Shown: positions 7,166 to 15,980, counted from the stretch's first letter. The stretch: DNA of 38,855 bases from Ferrimonas kyonanensis DSM 18153 (GCF_000425405.1 NZ_KE384367.1:1-38855), one strand, 5' to 3'. The notes: generated from the sequence alone by a model not told the origin. Translations and numbers: made by a program.

Positions 7166-10018
7166 ATGATGATGCGGACTCTTTGCGGCGGATTGCTGCT
7201 GACGCAACTGCTGCAACCCGCCCTGGCTGCCGACATTGGCAAAGTGCCCGTGGTAGGTGGCCTCTATCACGCCAGCCACATCATCAAAGAGCAGATTCTC
7301 GACACCAGTACTCTGGTGGCCACCACCACCCGTGACCTGACCCTGTTTACCATCGGTGGCACCACCCTGGACACCTACATCCTGACCCTGCCACTGGACA
7401 GCGCCACCAAGGGCCGGGTCATCAGCCGCCTGGCCAACCCGATGTACGCCATTCAGCTGGGCCACTTCCTGTACATGTTCAAAGACCGCTACGGCGGTTA
7501 CGACAGCAACGATGTGTTCAAGGCCTACCTGCAACAGCAATACTCAACCGACGAGCTCAAACGCTATGAGCATTCGCTGTTCAGCGTCGATGACCCGGTC
7601 GTCGACGCCGCAGAGCCGGAAGGGGAGCTGATCAACGATCGGCTGATTGCCACCCTGGTATCCTTGTACGACGCCCTGTTTAACAACGACGAATGGGTGC
7701 TGGGTCGTCATCTGCCCGCCGAGTACCGCTACCTGGACGACAGCGCCGCCGACCGGGCGCTGATTCAACGAGTGCAACCGCTGATCATCGGCCTGTTGAC
7801 CGATTTCGAGGCCAACATGGCCCCGGGAGAGTTTAAACACGCCGTCGCCGCCATCATCGCCGATGCGGCGCCGGAGCGAGCCGGCTCGGTCAACAACAAA
7901 GCCGAAGCCGTCACCATTACCCTCATCGACTTTGTCCGCTACAACGTGCTGAAAAACTACCGGCAGTTTGCTCTGGAGCAAAAACGCATCGATGCCTTCA
8001 GCGATTGGATGCAGCAGCAGATGGACGACGACCCAGACGCATTGCGCGCGTTTTTAGCCAGCCAGGATCAACGGGGCTTTGCGGTGCAGGTGGCGGTGGA
8101 CGGCCTGCAGCAGGGACTGATGCGGGCGCTGGTGACGCCAACCCCGACGCCCTTTATCACCCATGCCCTAGCCAACTACCGTCAGCACAAAACCTACCGC
8201 CCCCATAACGACAGCGTGGTGGAGCCGGAACACCGTCAGCAGCTTAATTACCTTACAGCCCGGGCCGAAGGCGTCGATACCGATCCCCATTACCTGCCGT
8301 TCTTTAAAACCCTATACCGCACTCAACCGACGGCCATCACCGAGCACGGCGCCTCGACCACCCCCACCATCAGTGTCCGCAACCTGCCGATCATCAAAAC
8401 CGGCGCCACCGTCGCCGGGCCCGGGGGCACCGGCATTCCCAATTTCCACTTCGTGGATCGGGATAAGGACCGGGCCTACTACTTTTTCGGCAACGACGCC
8501 CTGCAACTGGAGAAGCTGTTTCAGGACCACGGCGCCAAGACCATGTTCGATCGCCTGCCCCACCTCAAAACCATGAGCTGCAATGCCCAGTATGACTGGA
8601 ACGCCCAGATCAGCTATGACGCGCTGGTGAACCTGGGGCTGGGAGAGGCCATTCGCGACTTTGGCGAACGCCGCTGCGCCGGAGAGCTGGCAAGGCGCGC
8701 TGAGGCAGAACCCAAGATTCGCGCCGAGCGCCGTGCCTTAATTGAGGAGATTGAGCGTTACCAGCAGCAGAGCTGGTGGGCGCCACTGAGCAAACTCAGC
8801 CGCAAACAGTTGCTCAAAGAGCGACTGGGCAAGCTGGCGGCACTGTCGGAACAGGGGATGCCCGATTATCTGCTGATGTACCTGCCCTGGCCGGATCATT
8901 TCGCCCATTTCAAAGGTCCCTTCAGCGATGAGATCATCGCGCCCACCGGCGAACTGAATCGACTCGACTACTGGCTTGGCCGCTACACCGAGCTGTATCA
9001 GCAGGCCGGCATCTACGATCAGACCCTGTGGGGCATGGCCGGCGATCACGGCCTGGCGCCCATCTACTACGCCCTCAACCCGGAAGTCGAGGTGCTGCAG
9101 GCACTGGAAACCGAATTGGGCTACCCCCTGTCGGTGCGCAAGATCTCTTCCGACGAAGGGGAAGGCCCCAAGATCACCAACGCCCATCACTACCCCAGTA
9201 ACCGTGAGCTGGATGTGGTGATCGCCTCCACCGCCGGCGGCAACTTTATGCTGGATCTGTTCAACGCTCGCAGTGGCTGGCAGACCCAGCCGCTGTACCA
9301 TGAACTGACCCACTGGACCCCGCTGCAGGCTCCCGAGGGCAGCCGGGTCGATCTAATTGACGCCACCGCCCGCCGCCTGCACGACTCGCTGGATTATCTG
9401 GCCGTCAGGGAAACCCCCTGCAGCCCCGACCGCTGCACCCTGCGGTTGGTGGGCTATCGCGACGGCATCCGTCAGGATGAGATCATTCAGCGCCACGGCA
9501 ATCGACTGTTCTACCGCCGAGCCGACAACCACGGCCAGCCGAAACTACTGGATGTAGATCGCAGCAATCCCTATCTGGCGCCCCTGTCCGAGCATCAGAG
9601 TGCGGAAAAACGAGCGCTGCTTCGCCGCTGCCTGACCGAGGCGACCCTGACTCACCCCGACAGCTGGTGCACCGACACCCAGTGGCGCACCCTGACTCAG
9701 TTTGGCCCACGGCCCGATTCGGTCAACCAGCTGGCCCACCTGTACGATGAAGACCGTGCCGGCACCATCAACCTGTTCCCGAAAGAGGGCGTGGGTTACA
9801 ACACCCTGGTACCCGGCCGCCATGCCGGTGAGCACTACCTGGAAAAGGACGCCTTCTTGGGGTTCTGGGGCACCCCGATCACCAGCCGTACGCCGCTGCC
9901 GGCCGCCGTCAACGGTTCACTGGCGCCAACCTTATATCAGTATTTGACCGGCGAACCGGTGGTGGCTGGCGAACAGGGCTGGGGCTTCCCCTCGCTGTGG
10001 CCTCAGTTGCAACACTAA
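7166..10018 (+). CDS. Large secreted alkaline-phosphatase-superfamily phosphodiesterase-like protein
   Basis: This 950-residue protein has a signal peptide (residues 1-22, ending PALAA). The N-terminal 380 or so residues are mainly helical with no domain I recognise. From about residue 400 it matches the alkaline phosphatase superfamily (type I phosphodiesterase/nucleotide pyrophosphatase branch). GGTGIPNFHF supplies a candidate Thr nucleophile. LPWPDHFAHFKGPFS supplies the D-x-x-x-H metal pair with the GP(F/S)S-like turn, GMAGDHGLAP the Asp-His pair, and GRHAGEHY a third His site. It therefore probably hydrolyses a phosphate or sulfate ester, or a phosphodiester, in the periplasm. The start is supported by AAGGA seven bases upstream. 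It is monocistronic between hairpins. The substrate cannot be read from sequence. Confidence 0.75.
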   Translation: MMMRTLCGGLLLTQLLQPALAADIGKVPVVGGLYHASHIIKEQILDTSTLVATTTRDLTLFTIGGTTLDTYILTLPLDSATKGRVISRLANPMYAIQLGHFLYMFKDRYGGYDSNDVFKAYLQQQYSTDELKRYEHSLFSVDDPVVDAAEPEGELINDRLIATLVSLYDALFNNDEWVLGRHLPAEYRYLDDSAADRALIQRVQPLIIGLLTDFEANMAPGEFKHAVAAIIADAAPERAGSVNNKAEAVTITLIDFVRYNVLKNYRQFALEQKRIDAFSDWMQQQMDDDPDALRAFLASQDQRGFAVQVAVDGLQQGLMRALVTPTPTPFITHALANYRQHKTYRPHNDSVVEPEHRQQLNYLTARAEGVDTDPHYLPFFKTLYRTQPTAITEHGASTTPTISVRNLPIIKTGATVAGPGGTGIPNFHFVDRDKDRAYYFFGNDALQLEKLFQDHGAKTMFDRLPHLKTMSCNAQYDWNAQISYDALVNLGLGEAIRDFGERRCAGELARRAEAEPKIRAERRALIEEIERYQQQSWWAPLSKLSRKQLLKERLGKLAALSEQGMPDYLLMYLPWPDHFAHFKGPFSDEIIAPTGELNRLDYWLGRYTELYQQAGIYDQTLWGMAGDHGLAPIYYALNPEVEVLQALETELGYPLSVRKISSDEGEGPKITNAHHYPSNRELDVVIASTAGGNFMLDLFNARSGWQTQPLYHELTHWTPLQAPEGSRVDLIDATARRLHDSLDYLAVRETPCSPDRCTLRLVGYRDGIRQDEIIQRHGNRLFYRRADNHGQPKLLDVDRSNPYLAPLSEHQSAEKRALLRRCLTEATLTHPDSWCTDTQWRTLTQFGPRPDSVNQLAHLYDEDRAGTINLFPKEGVGYNTLVPGRHAGEHYLEKDAFLGFWGTPITSRTPLPAAVNGSLAPTLYQYLTGEPVVAGEQGWGFPSLWPQLQH

Positions 10019-10025
10019 CCGCAAC

Positions 10026-10052
10026 GGCCTGGTGACTCGCTGTCACCAGGCC
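10026..10052 (+). terminator. Strong hairpin after the phosphodiesterase gene
   Basis: A perfect 11-bp stem, GGCCTGGTGAC (10026-10036) with GTCACCAGGCC (10042-10052), closes a 5-nt loop eight bases past the stop codon. No T run follows, so termination strength is uncertain. Confidence 0.6.
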
Positions 10053-10163
10053 AGTCACCACTCTAAAAGGATGGATTTTTAGCCATTTAGACTTTGAACC
10101 CGAATCAGATCACTGTTTTTTAAACTTTAGGATGGGAATTTCGGGCCACAAACCGGTTTTTTT

Positions 10164-10171
10164 GCTAGAAT
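10164..10171 (+). promoter_or_regulatory. Possible extended -10 promoter of gpt
   Basis: The TG-C-TAGAAT sequence (TG at 10163-10164, hexamer 10166-10171) matches an extended -10 element about 70 bp upstream of gpt. No good -35 is visible, as is common for extended -10 promoters. Confidence 0.35.
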
Positions 10172-10240
10172 CACCGCCCAATAAATTTTCATAAGTTAGT
10201 ACAGCGGACCCGGTCCCTGTCTTTTGAGGTTCATTGGATC

Positions 10241-10699
10241 ATGAGTAACAAGTTCGTCATCACCTGGGACAACATGCAGATGTATTCCCGCCAACTGGCC
10301 GAGCGCCTTCTGCCTGCGGATCAGTGGAAAGGGATCATCGCCGTAAGCCGTGGCGGCCTTGTACCATCAGCGATTCTGGCCCGTGAGCTCGGCATTCGCT
10401 ACGTCGATACCGTCTGCATCTCCAGCTACGATCACAACCACCAACGCGACCTGACCGTGGTCAAGCAAGCCCCGGGCGACGGCGAAGGCTTCATCGTTAT
10501 CGACGACCTGGTCGACACCGGCGGCACCGCCGAGATGATTCGCGAGCTGTATCCTAAAGCCCACTTTGTTACCGTTTGCGCCAAACCTGCGGGCAAACAC
10601 CTGGTGGACGATTATGTGGTCGATATTCCTCAGGACACCTGGATTGAGCAGCCCTGGGACATGGCCGTCACCTTTGTCGACCCTCTGGTCAAAGGCTAA
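10241..10699 (+). CDS. gpt: Xanthine-guanine phosphoribosyltransferase
   Basis: This 152-residue protein has the same length as E. coli Gpt. It contains the PRPP-binding signature [15 protein letters not shown] (about residues 85-99) and the N-terminal [20 protein letters not shown] and [18 protein letters not shown] segments typical of Gpt. It salvages guanine, xanthine and hypoxanthine to their nucleoside monophosphates with PRPP, in the cytoplasm at the membrane. It appears monocistronic, with an extended -10 about 70 bp upstream and a hairpin just after the stop. Confidence 0.96.
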   Translation: MSNKFVITWDNMQMYSRQLAERLLPADQWKGIIAVSRGGLVPSAILARELGIRYVDTVCISSYDHNHQRDLTVVKQAPGDGEGFIVIDDLVDTGGTAEMIRELYPKAHFVTVCAKPAGKHLVDDYVVDIPQDTWIEQPWDMAVTFVDPLVKG

Positions 10700-10706
10700 C
10701 GTGCCC

Positions 10707-10730
10707 GCGCAGAGGCGTCCGTCTCTGCGC
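10707..10730 (+). terminator. Hairpin after gpt
   Basis: GCGCAGAG (10707-10714) pairs with CTCTGCGC (10723-10730) across an 8-nt loop, just past the gpt stop. The following CCTTCTCTCC is pyrimidine-rich rather than a clean T tract. Confidence 0.5.
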
Positions 10731-10937
10731 ACCTTCTCTCCACACTGCTTTCCCCCTCCCCGTCAGACACTTGAGCTGGTCACGCCTCATTATGCAGTCG
10801 GCCCATCCAAGATGCCGATGAATTCAATCTAAATATTCTATTTATATTCACTGGTGAAGCGTTTTTGCAGTAACTACCTTTGAGTAACAGCCCTTTTCTC
10901 AGGCTCGCACCCCAGTCTCTGTAACGAGGAAGTGCCC

Positions 10938-11357
10938 ATGTCGCTTAAAGGATCCAAGACCGAGCAAAACCTGAAAGACGCCTTTGCCGGTGAATCACAA
11001 GCCAACCGACGTTACCTCTATTTCGCCTCCAAAGCCGACATCGAAGGCTATAACGATGTGGCGGCGGTGTTCCGTTCCACAGCAGAAGGAGAAACCGGCC
11101 ACGCCCATGGCCACCTGGAGTACCTGGAAGAGGTGGGCGATCCCGCCACCGGCCTGCCTATCGGCGCCACCGAGCACAACCTCAAGGCCGCCATTGCCGG
11201 CGAGACCCATGAGTACACCGATATGTACCCGGGCATGGCTAAGACCGCCCGCGACGAGGGCTTTGACGAAGTAGCCGACTGGTTTGAAACGCTGGCCAAG
11301 GCCGAGCGCAGCCACGCCAACCGCTTTCAAAAAGCCCTGGATAACCTGGATGGCTGA
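10938..11357 (+). CDS. Rubrerythrin-type diiron protein without a rubredoxin domain
   Basis: This 139-residue ferritin-like protein shows the rubrerythrin core: [20 protein letters not shown] with its metal-binding Glu, [16 protein letters not shown] (E-x-x-H), a second [14 protein letters not shown] and a last [10 protein letters not shown] (E-x-x-H). The C-terminal rubredoxin Fe(Cys)4 domain of classical rubrerythrin is absent. The family reduces peroxide at a diiron site and needs an electron donor. The next gene, an Fe-S oxidoreductase 48 bp downstream, is a likely candidate. I chose the ATG at 10938, with GAGGA seven bases upstream; the frame could start two codons earlier at a GTG with poorer spacing. 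Confidence 0.88.
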   Translation: MSLKGSKTEQNLKDAFAGESQANRRYLYFASKADIEGYNDVAAVFRSTAEGETGHAHGHLEYLEEVGDPATGLPIGATEHNLKAAIAGETHEYTDMYPGMAKTARDEGFDEVADWFETLAKAERSHANRFQKALDNLDG

Positions 11358-11405
11358 GCCATCCTCGACGTCAAGTTTCGCTAACCCGAGCTAAGGAGGC
11401 CATCG

Positions 11406-12734
11406 ATGGCCCACAGGGAAGGCAGTCTGGACGCTCCCACTCGTCATCCGCTGGACTGGAAATCAGCCAGCTTCTACGACCGGCAATCGCTGGACCACGA
11501 GTTGGAGCGGGTGTTTGATATCTGCCATGGCTGCCGCCGCTGCGTCAGCTTGTGTCAGGCCTTCCCTACCCTGTTCAGCCTGGTGGACGACTCCGACACC
11601 ATGGAGGTGGATGGCGTCCGCAAGGCCGATTATGCCCAGGTGGTCAATCAGTGCTACCTGTGCGATTTGTGTTACCTGACCAAGTGTCCCTATGTGCCGC
11701 CCCACGACTGGAACGTGGACTTTCCCCACCTGATGCTGCGGGCCAAGGCGGTTCAGTTTCAGGAGTCGCCGCCGCCATTACGGGATAGGCTGATGACCAG
11801 CACCACCGCCGTCGGCAGGCTGGCAACGCTGCCACTGGTAGACGTTACCGTCAACGCCCTCAATCGTTCCAGCGGCTTTCGCAAGGGCCTGGAGGCGACT
11901 CTGGGTATCGACCGTCGTGCCACCCTGCCCCAATACCATCGCCACACCATTCGTCAACGTACCCGACCGCTGGCCCGGGAAATCACCCCGGTGGCAGCGG
12001 GAGAGACCAGCGGTAAAGTGGCGCTGTTTGCCACCTGCTACGGCAACGCCAATCGACCGGATCTCGGCGAAGATTTCTTTAAGGTGTTTCAGCACAACGG
12101 CATCCACATCGAGCTGGTACCCGGCAATCACTGCTGCGGCATGCCCAAGCTGGAGCTGGGGGATCTGGCCAGTGTCGAGGCGTTAAAACAGCACAGCATT
12201 CCCATACTGGCGGATCTGGTTCGCCAGGGATTCGATGTGATCGCGCCGGTGCCCTCCTGTGTGCTGATGTTCAAACAGGAGTTGCCGCTGATGTACCCGG
12301 ACGACCCCGACGTGACGGCGGTGCAGCGGGCGTTCTTCGATCCATTTGAGTACCTGCATCAGCGCCACAAGGCCGGGCTGATGAACACCGAGTTTGCCAA
12401 TGAACTGGGTGACGTCAGCTACCACGTCGCCTGCCACCTGAGGGTGCAGAAGATCGGTCTCAAGACCCGCGACATCCTGCAGTTGATCCCCGGCACCCGC
12501 ATCGACGCCATCGAGCGCTGCTCCGGCCATGACGGCACCTACGCCCTCAAGGTTGAAAGCTACGACCACGCGGTCAAAATCGCCCGGCCGGTAGTACGAA
12601 AGCTGGCACAGCAGGCCGCCCCCCATCTTGCCAGTGATTGCCCCATGGCCAGCGCCCACCTGGCCTCCCTGCAGGAGGGCGACGCTAAACCCAGTCACCC
12701 GATGACCCTGCTCAGACACGCCTATGGGTTGTAA
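11406..12734 (+). CDS. Rubrerythrin-linked Fe-S oxidoreductase (HdrD/GlpC-like, CCG domains)
   Basis: This 442-residue protein carries two [4Fe-4S] ferredoxin-like clusters near the N terminus, CHGCRRCVSLC (about residues 40-50) and CYLCDLCYLTKCPYVPPH (about 82-99). Two cysteine-rich CCG-type domains follow, with HCCGMPKLELGD and the later VACHLRVQ and CSGHDG segments. This is the heterodisulfide reductase subunit D/GlpC architecture. The ribosome binding site AAGGAGG (11393-11399) is near ideal. Its place between rubrerythrin and DUF3501 matches a recurring proteobacterial gene trio. I infer it feeds electrons to the diiron peroxidase. Confidence 0.87.
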   Translation: MAHREGSLDAPTRHPLDWKSASFYDRQSLDHELERVFDICHGCRRCVSLCQAFPTLFSLVDDSDTMEVDGVRKADYAQVVNQCYLCDLCYLTKCPYVPPHDWNVDFPHLMLRAKAVQFQESPPPLRDRLMTSTTAVGRLATLPLVDVTVNALNRSSGFRKGLEATLGIDRRATLPQYHRHTIRQRTRPLAREITPVAAGETSGKVALFATCYGNANRPDLGEDFFKVFQHNGIHIELVPGNHCCGMPKLELGDLASVEALKQHSIPILADLVRQGFDVIAPVPSCVLMFKQELPLMYPDDPDVTAVQRAFFDPFEYLHQRHKAGLMNTEFANELGDVSYHVACHLRVQKIGLKTRDILQLIPGTRIDAIERCSGHDGTYALKVESYDHAVKIARPVVRKLAQQAAPHLASDCPMASAHLASLQEGDAKPSHPMTLLRHAYGL

Positions 12735-12749
12735 TTGTCGGAGTCCGCT

Positions 12750-13349
12750 ATGAGTAAACTGACCCGGGACCAGCTGTGGTCTCTGGAAACCTACGCAGAA
12801 AAACGGCCGTTGTTCCGGCGCCAGATCATGGAGCACAAACGGCTGCGGCAGTTGCAGTTAGGCGAGCACATTCGTCTCAGCTTCGAGGACGCCCTGACCA
12901 TTCGCTACCAGATTCAGGAGATGCTGCGCATCGAGGGAATATTTGAACGGGCCGGCATTCAGGAGGAGCTGGATGCCTACAATCCGCTGATCCCCGATGG
13001 CACCAACCTCAAAGCCACCATGCTGATTGAGTACACCAATGTCGATGAGCGCAAACTGCGACTCGCACAGTTAGCGGGCATCGAGCATACCCTGTGGCTT
13101 CAAGTGGGAGACGGCCAGCGAATCATGGCCATCGCCGACGAGGACATGGCCCGCAGCGAGGCCGATAAGACCTCCAGCGTTCACTTTCTTCGATTTGAGT
13201 TTCCGCCCGAGGCGATCATCGACATCAAGCAAGGTGCATCGCTGCACTGCGGCATCGATCACCCCCTGGCCGGCGTCGCCAAGATCACCGCTCCCCCCGA
13301 GGTGCGAAACGCCCTGGCCCGGGACCTGGAGATGCATTACGCCAGCTAA
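12750..13349 (+). CDS. DUF3501-family protein
   Basis: This protein of about 199 residues matches the DUF3501 family: KLTRDQLWSLETYAEKRPLF at the N terminus, the HIRLSFEDALTIRYQIQEML segment, then YNPLIPDGTNLKATMLIEYT. It is cytoplasmic with no cysteine cluster. Its function is unknown; the family is defined mainly by co-occurrence with the rubrerythrin and Fe-S gene upstream, and that arrangement holds here. I chose the ATG at 12750, with GGAG six bases upstream, over a TTG five codons earlier. Its stop codon overlaps the stop of the convergent bufC-like gene by four bases (13346-13349), leaving no room for a terminator between them. Confidence 0.85.
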   Translation: MSKLTRDQLWSLETYAEKRPLFRRQIMEHKRLRQLQLGEHIRLSFEDALTIRYQIQEMLRIEGIFERAGIQEELDAYNPLIPDGTNLKATMLIEYTNVDERKLRLAQLAGIEHTLWLQVGDGQRIMAIADEDMARSEADKTSSVHFLRFEFPPEAIIDIKQGASLHCGIDHPLAGVAKITAPPEVRNALARDLEMHYAS

Positions 13350-14095
13350 CCATCCCGGGCCACCAGCCACTGGCACTGGATCATCGCCACCAAATGCTCG
13401 GGATTCAGCCTAACCGGCCGCTCGCTGAGTCCGCGCAGCGGCAGGCGCAGCGTTTGCAGGCTGGCCAACTCCGCAGCCGTCAGCCGTCGGTACTCCACTC
13501 CAGTCGGCGTCGGCCAGATGGCCCAGCAGGCCATCGCGCCTCGCTCAACCTGCAACTCCTCATCACTGCCCTCGACCAGGCGCCTGCCGCCAAGCCACAG
13601 CGATTCGATGGCATAGGACGAGGCCACCAGCGTCAGTGCAGGATTCAATCGCCACGGCGCCAGGGTCGAGCCGTCGCCGTCCAGCCACTGCTGACACCGA
13701 GACGGGTTCAGCGGTGGCCAGTCGTAGGCGTAATAAGCGCCGTGCCAGCCCCACTCCCACTGCAGCAGTGCCGGCAGGAAAGGGTAATCGGCAAACAGCG
13801 CTGCCCCCTGAGGCTGCCCCCTTAACCAGGGCAGCAGCTGCGCCCCCACCCGCTCCAGGCTTTGATCCGCGTCCAGCGATGCCGCACAGTTGCGGCAGAT
13901 CGCCAGCATCAATTCCTCTCCCAACACATAGCGGCATACCGGAAAGGTACTCAGCAAAGCCTGCACCAGGGCTCCGGCACGGTTCTGGCGATAGACCTCC
14001 AGCGCCTCATCCAGGCTGATGCCGTCCGCCAATGGTTGAAACCCGGCCGGCCCCTGAACGCGGTGGTACTGCAGCGGATCCCTGACCCAGTTCAT
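13346..14095 (-). CDS. bufC: BufC/HvfC-like partner protein of an MNIO enzyme (DUF2063)
   Basis: This 249-residue protein has the DUF2063 (HvfC/BufC N-terminal) arrangement. Near residues 30-60 the segment DEALEVYRQNRAGALVQALL leads into FPVCRYVLGEE, followed by a Trp-rich middle and a beta-rich C-terminal half. Such proteins are the usual partner of DUF692/MNIO enzymes and are thought to bind the precursor peptide. The ATG overlaps the MNIO stop by four bases (ATGA at 14092-14095), so the two are translationally coupled. The assignment rests on family features plus the complete BufA-BufB-BufC order. Confidence 0.85.
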   Translation of the reverse strand: MNWVRDPLQYHRVQGPAGFQPLADGISLDEALEVYRQNRAGALVQALLSTFPVCRYVLGEELMLAICRNCAASLDADQSLERVGAQLLPWLRGQPQGAALFADYPFLPALLQWEWGWHGAYYAYDWPPLNPSRCQQWLDGDGSTLAPWRLNPALTLVASSYAIESLWLGGRRLVEGSDEELQVERGAMACWAIWPTPTGVEYRRLTAAELASLQTLRLPLRGLSERPVRLNPEHLVAMIQCQWLVARDG

Positions 14096-14931
14096 ATCGC
14101 CTCCTGCTGCTGCATCAACGTCTCCGCTCGCCGAGCCTCTTCAAGCAGCACCTCCAGCGGCGGAATGTCGTTATCCCACTCGATGATGGTTGGCCTGGGG
14201 CCCATGGCGGCGAGCACCTGGGCGTACAATTGCCACACCGGCTCGCTGACCCGGCTGCCATGGGTGTCCACCAGCAGATGACGGCGTTGCTGATAACCGG
14301 CGAGATGACAATAGGCCACGGCGCCCAGGGGGAACCGGCGCAACAGCGCCATTGGCGACTGCCCCAGGTTATGCGCCGTCACATACAGATTGTTGATGTC
14401 CAGCAGCATCCCGGCGCCCGTTCGCCGGTGCAACTCGTCGAGCAACTCGCCTTCATCGAGGCAGTCGTCGGCATAGGCCAGATAGCGGGAAATATTCTCG
14501 ATGATAAAGGGCAGGCCGGTGACGTCCTGAATCCGATGGATGGCCGCCACCAACGGTGGCAACATCTCCGGACGGTAGCGGATGGGTAGCAAGTCATGCA
14601 CCCGCCCCCCGGGCAGTTGGCTGACGCTGAGGTGATCGGACACCGCGATGGCCCCCAACTCCGAGGCCATGCGACCCAGGCGGCGCAGGTAATCATCATC
14701 GGCGCCGCCAGAGCCCGGAGACAACCCCACGCAATGCAGCACCACGGGATAGCGCTGCGCCACCTGTTGCAGCAGCTGGTAATGGGGGCCGCGAAGCGCC
14801 AGGTAGTTGTCTGCCATCACCTCAACAAAGGGCAGCGGCTCCCGCCGCTGCAAAACCTGCTGCAGGTGTTGTTCCCGCAGACTGATGCTGACGCTGTCAG
14901 GCTCGATCCCGGGCAACCGCCCTGGGATCAT
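14092..14931 (-). CDS. bufB: MNIO/DUF692 multinuclear iron oxidative enzyme, BufB-like
   Basis: The 279-residue protein is a DUF692 TIM-barrel enzyme. Visible family segments include [84 protein letters not shown] and [10 protein letters not shown], which supply the conserved His, Asp, Glu and Asn metal ligands. MNIO enzymes oxidise cysteines of small precursor peptides. In the bufferin branch they are reported to form thiooxazole-type groups that bind copper. It overlaps the precursor gene and bufC by four bases each. The target is presumably the four cysteines of the upstream BufA-like peptide. Confidence 0.92.
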   Translation of the reverse strand: MIPGRLPGIEPDSVSISLREQHLQQVLQRREPLPFVEVMADNYLALRGPHYQLLQQVAQRYPVVLHCVGLSPGSGGADDDYLRRLGRMASELGAIAVSDHLSVSQLPGGRVHDLLPIRYRPEMLPPLVAAIHRIQDVTGLPFIIENISRYLAYADDCLDEGELLDELHRRTGAGMLLDINNLYVTAHNLGQSPMALLRRFPLGAVAYCHLAGYQQRRHLLVDTHGSRVSEPVWQLYAQVLAAMGPRPTIIEWDNDIPPLEVLLEEARRAETLMQQQEAI

Positions 14932-15227
14932 GACTTCTTCATCCCCTTGGCGGGTTTCACCTTGGCCACTTTACCGCCAATCTTCTTGCAGGTGCCTTGG
15001 GGAACGTACACCCACTCCTGGGCACTGTTGTCGGTTTTGGCCTGACCGGCACAGCCGTGGCTGCCATCGAGGGCGCCGCAATCATTCATGCCCTTTTTGG
15101 CCACTCCGGCACACTTCTCCCACGCCTCGGGCTGATCCGGCACGGCCTGGGCTTGATTGGCGGCCACAAGGAAACCCACCGACATCAAGCCGGCAAGCGT
15201 TGCATTGAGGGTTTTGCGCTTATCCAT
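14928..15227 (-). CDS. bufA: BufA-like bufferin precursor (DUF2282)
   Basis: The 99-residue precursor has a Sec signal peptide (residues 1-28, ending NQAQA). The mature part has four cysteines at 39, 50, 59 and 80 in the DUF2282/BufA1 pattern ([36 protein letters not shown]). The C-terminal tail is lysine-rich. Bufferins are periplasmic peptides modified by an MNIO enzyme and proposed to chelate copper. Only one precursor is present here, and no separate exporter is seen or needed given the signal peptide. The Shine-Dalgarno GGAG (15238-15235) is good but lies inside the hairpin at 15230-15271. Confidence 0.9.
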   Translation of the reverse strand: MDKRKTLNATLAGLMSVGFLVAANQAQAVPDQPEAWEKCAGVAKKGMNDCGALDGSHGCAGQAKTDNSAQEWVYVPQGTCKKIGGKVAKVKPAKGMKKS

Positions 15228-15229
15228 TG

Positions 15230-15271
15230 CCTATCTCCAGTTAAACACAGAGGGTTCAACTAGAAGATAGG
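15230..15271 (-). promoter_or_regulatory. Long hairpin sequestering the bufA ribosome binding site
   Basis: Read on the minus strand, CCTATCTTC (15271-15263) pairs with GGAGATAGG (15238-15230). After a single bulged T, AGTTGAAC pairs with GTTTAACT and closes a 7-nt loop (CCTCTGT). That gives 17 base pairs with two G-U wobbles and one bulge. The bufA Shine-Dalgarno GGAG is entirely within the 3' arm and the start codon is two bases away. As RNA this would block translation unless opened. As DNA the same inverted repeat could instead be an operator. Confidence 0.6.
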
Positions 15272-15308
15272 TGTTTGACCGAGTCTGTTACTCAATTGCT
15301 GATAACAA

Positions 15309-15330
15309 TATGGTCCATCAATAGACCATA
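15309..15330. promoter_or_regulatory. Inverted repeat TATGGTC-N8-GACCATA upstream of bufA
   Basis: A perfect 7-bp inverted repeat with an 8-bp spacer lies 12 bp past the stop of the TetR gene and about 80 bp upstream of bufA. It could be a weak terminator for tetR (no T tract on the minus strand) or an operator in the buf promoter. TetR-family operators are often of this form. Confidence 0.4.
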
Positions 15331-15341
15331 AGTGCATTAGT

Positions 15342-15980
15342 TCAGGCGGCCTGCTGCAGGTGAATCAGCCATTGAGACAGTTCGTTACGGGTGGGAATCC
15401 GCTTATCGGAGTGACCCAGCAGTTGCGCCAGGGCATAACAGTACTGGTGGTACAGCTCGATGTCACAGCAATCGGTATCGCCTTCATCGATGTTCACCAT
15501 GGTGCCGCGAACGAAGTTACGAACCAGAGTGCCCCGATCGAACCCCTGCACTTCGCCCATCTCTCGAATGAGATCCTTGTTCCACTGGTTGTAGTCGTTC
15601 CAGGCTTTGTTGTACGCCGCCTGGTAATATTCGCCGGCCTGCTCCAGCAGATCGGTATTGGGCATCACTCGGGAGATCACGAAACGATCGTTGCACAATA
15701 CGTCGCGCATCCGCCAGCAATGATGGTACAGAAAACGGTGCAGCGGATCGGCGTAAGTTTCTTCATCCTGAAGCGCCTGTTGCAGAAAATCCCGGAACTC
15801 GGCGATGGCCACCGCGACCACCAAATCCGCTTCATTGGTAAAATGGTTGTACACCGTGCCCTTGGAAATTTGACTGGCCTTCACCAAATGTGAACGGCAC
15901 AAATTAAAGCTCTTTTGTCCCCGCAAACAGCGCTGTGCTACGGAAACCAGAAAATTGCCCCGTTGTTCCCAATTGCTCAT
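15342..15980 (-). CDS. TetR-family transcriptional regulator
   Basis: This protein of about 212 residues has an N-terminal TetR helix-turn-helix; the recognition helix region is SQISKGTVYNHFTNEADLVVAVA (about residues 37-59). The C-terminal ligand domain is aromatic-rich and helical, of no recognised subclass. I placed the start at the ATG at 15980, with GGAG six bases upstream; the open frame extends 20 codons further without support. It is divergent from a LysR gene across about 109 bp and upstream of bufABC on the same strand, so it may regulate itself, the LysR gene or the bufferin operon. The ligand is unknown. Confidence 0.85.
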   Translation of the reverse strand: MSNWEQRGNFLVSVAQRCLRGQKSFNLCRSHLVKASQISKGTVYNHFTNEADLVVAVAIAEFRDFLQQALQDEETYADPLHRFLYHHCWRMRDVLCNDRFVISRVMPNTDLLEQAGEYYQAAYNKAWNDYNQWNKDLIREMGEVQGFDRGTLVRNFVRGTMVNIDEGDTDCCDIELYHQYCYALAQLLGHSDKRIPTRNELSQWLIHLQQAA

